Assembly (NCBI GenBank): GCA_002352205.1
Contig: DEHZ01000015.1
Span: 62,001 to 126,000 of the forward strand
Source of the DNA: Flavobacterium sp. UBA2787
GTDB lineage: Bacteria > Bacteroidota > Bacteroidia > Flavobacteriales > Flavobacteriaceae
Reading direction: 5' to 3'
Length of the DNA stretch: 64,000 bases
Below, one piece after another: positions 61,924-64,000 of the stretch. Position 1 is the first letter of the stretch. Each line of letters starts with the position of its first letter. A program made the translations under genes and the position numbers. The notes beneath the pieces were generated by a model. That model ran no database searches. It saw only the letters and a list, made by a program, of their open reading frames with translations, and was not told the origin of the DNA.

Positions 61924-64000
61924 TGCGATTTCTACTTCTCTCCGTTTTTTTATTCATATCCGGACTAAATTTTAGTCAAAATTACCAACAATACGTCAAC
62001 CCATTTATCGGAACAGGCGGAACCGGACACGCATTTCCCGGAGCAACCGTACCATTCGGAATGGTTCAACTTTCTCCAGACACCCGCATCGACGGTAGTT
62101 GGGAAGGCTGTTCCGGCTATCATTATTCCGACAACCGAATTTATGGTTTCTCGCACACACATCTCAATGGAACCGGCGTTTCAGATTATGGTGATATTTT
62201 GCTCATGCCAACCATGGGCGAACCTTCCTTTGACAACAAAATCTATTCCTCTACTTTTTCTCATACCAACGAAAAAGCATCCGCCGGATTTTATTCTGTA
62301 AAATTAGATAAACACAATATTGATGTTCGTTTAACCACGTCAACCAGAATAGGTTTTCACGAATATACATTCAATGAAAGTGGTTTAGCAAATATTATCT
62401 TGGATTTAAACCATCGAGATAAGTTATTAGAAGGTAAAATCCGAGTTATTAATGACAGAACTATTGAAGTTTTACGAAGAAGTGAAGCTTGGGCAAGTAA
62501 TCAATATGTTTATGCTAGGATTGAATTTAATCAAAAAATGGCAGTTTCAAGAGTCAATAAGTCAGATTCGGAAAATCTTGAAATAGTCGGAATGAGTTTC
62601 TCCAAAAAAGTCAAAAAAGGTGAAAAACTACTCCTAAAAGTAGCCCTTTCACCCACCGGGTACGAAGGAGCACAACTCAACAGCACCGAAATCCCACATT
62701 GGGACTTTGAAAAAGTAAAAAAAGCTGCCGAACAAATGTGGAACAAAGAACTCTCCAAAATTGAAGTCACTTCTTCCGATAAAAATAAACTCACTATTTT
62801 CTATACGGCTTTGTATCACACGATGATGCAACCCAACATCGCTCAGGATTTAGACGGAAAATACCGAGGTCGCGACAACAAAATTCATCAAGCCGAAGGA
62901 TTTGATTATTACACCGTTTTTTCCCTTTGGGATACCTTTCGAGCCGCTCATCCGCTTTATACGTTGATTGATAAAAAGCGAACATCCGATTACATCAACA
63001 CCTTTATCAAACAATTTGAACAAGGCGGCCGCTTACCCGTTTGGGAACTCGCTTCTAACGAAACCGATTGTATGATTGGTTATCATTCCGTTTCTGTGAT
63101 TGCTGATGCAATGGTCAAAGGCATCAAAGGTTTTGATTATGAAAAAGCCTATGAAGCCGCCAAACATTCCGCTATGCTCGATCATTTAGGGTTGGATGCC
63201 TACAAAAAACAAGGTTTTATTTCAATTGATGATGAACATGAAAGTGTTTCCAAAACCTTAGAATATGCGTACGACGATTGGTGCATCGCTCAAATGGCTC
63301 AATTATTAGACAAAAAAGAAGATTATCAGTATTTTATGCTTCGTTCTCAAAATTGGAAAAACCTTTTCAATTGGGAAACCGGATTCATTCAACCCAAAAA
63401 AAATGGCGGTTGGGATAAACCTTTTGACCCAAAAGAAGTGAACAATAATTACACTGAAGCGAATGGCTGGCAATACACGTTTTTTGTACCGCAAGATATT
63501 GATGGAATGATAGAAGCAATGGGTGGAAATGAAAAATTTGAAGCCAAATTAGACGAAATGTTCAACAGTGTCAGCGAAACTTCCGGTCGTCATCAAGTCG
63601 ACATCACCGGTTTAATCGGGCAATATGCTCACGGAAACGAACCGAGTCATCATGTAGCCTATTTGTACAATTATGTAGGTAAACCTGAAAAAACAAAAGA
63701 GAAAGTACATTTTATTTTAGACAATTTCTACAAAAATGACCCCGACGGCTTAATCGGCAACGAAGATTGCGGACAAATGAGTGCGTGGTATGTGTTGAGT
63801 TCGATGGGGATTTATAATGTAACTCCTGGTCAACCAAATTGGACGACATCAGAGCCTTATTTTGAAAAAATAAAAGTGAATTTTGAAAATGGTGAAGCTG
63901 TAGATGTAATAAAAAATAATAATAAAGAACTAGGTTTTTTTATTAAGAGACCAATTGATACATCCGACTACTATTATTCTAGAATACTTTCAGTTGTTCC
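61924..64000 (+). CDS. GH92 alpha-1,2-mannosidase-type glycosidase, C-terminus beyond window
   Basis: The ATG at 61924 opens a frame that stays open to the window edge, giving 692 codons of an enzyme that usually has about 750. The signal peptide ends at GLNFSQ. The mature N terminus YQQYVNPFIGTGGTGHAFPG, then FGMVQLSPDTRIDGSW, is the GH92 hallmark. The catalytic (alpha/alpha)6 domain shows FSLWDTFRAAHPLYT, NETDCMIGYH, the substrate-contact NEPSHHVAYLYNY and NEDCGQMSAWYVLSSMGIY. GH92 members are calcium-dependent exo-mannosidases. It lies outside the glucan PUL operon and may begin a second glycan locus that continues to the right. Confidence 0.93.

Noticed and set aside
62531-63494. Leftward open frames opposite the GH92 gene
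   Set aside because: They lie antisense to an intact GH92 coding sequence carrying all family motifs and have no features of their own.

Overview
The window reads as a chromosomal segment of a Bacteroidota bacterium, most likely a Flavobacterium-like member of the Flavobacteriaceae. The reasons are low-GC codon use, repeated promoter boxes of the form TTTG-N19/20-TAnnTTTG, type IX secretion (T9SS) C-terminal sorting domains, SusC/SusD pairs, lipoproteins with Ser/Asp/Glu-rich stretches after the lipid-bearing Cys, and a family restricted to flavobacteria (IPExxxVDY). No rRNA, tRNA, CRISPR array, insertion sequence or prophage was recognised.

Region 1 (1-7891) is a haem biosynthesis block. 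An AraC-type regulator and hemH (cut by the window edge) run leftward. hemA, hemC, trkH, trkA, hemD and hemE run rightward, with a KtrAB-like potassium uptake pair placed between hemC and hemD. Region 2 (7972-15582) holds a small lipoprotein, a T9SS-exported protein, a PAS/LOV-like protein, and the leftward housekeeping set pyk, IPExxxVDY, rnc, fabF and acpP, followed by rightward purN and rnhA. Region 3 (15699-21347) holds a large BspA/DUF285 repeat surface protein, a PfkB-family kinase and a long PurF-type amidotransferase. The gap at 21348-21778 carries two tandem copies of a small structured RNA element. Each copy has its own promoter box and intrinsic terminator, and this is the most novel-looking signal in the window.

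Region 4 (21779-31959) holds superoxide dismutase, an AddA-like helicase-nuclease, glycine C-acetyltransferase, an abundant-type OmpA porin, an AddB-like nuclease and an alpha/beta hydrolase. Region 5 (32039-43257) starts with a lone, A/T-rich AbiH-type phage-defence gene. It continues with an Xaa-Pro aminopeptidase, a BNR/Asp-box propeller protein overlapping a ChaN-type gene, a lipoprotein, and the sdhCAB operon.

Region 6 (43295-61723) is a polysaccharide utilisation locus (PUL). A one-component transmembrane sensor/LuxR-type regulator faces a rightward run of susC, susD, two PKD lipoproteins, a GH16 endo-glucanase lipoprotein, two GH30 enzymes, a GH3 beta-glucosidase and an SGNH acetylesterase. 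The enzyme set fits a branched beta-1,3/1,6-glucan such as laminarin. Surface GH16 and GH30 would cut the chain, SusCD would import it, and periplasmic GH30 and GH3 would finish it. Several hairpins sit between PUL genes and may grade expression. After a terminator and a probable dispersed intergenic repeat, a GH92 alpha-mannosidase gene begins and runs off the right edge.
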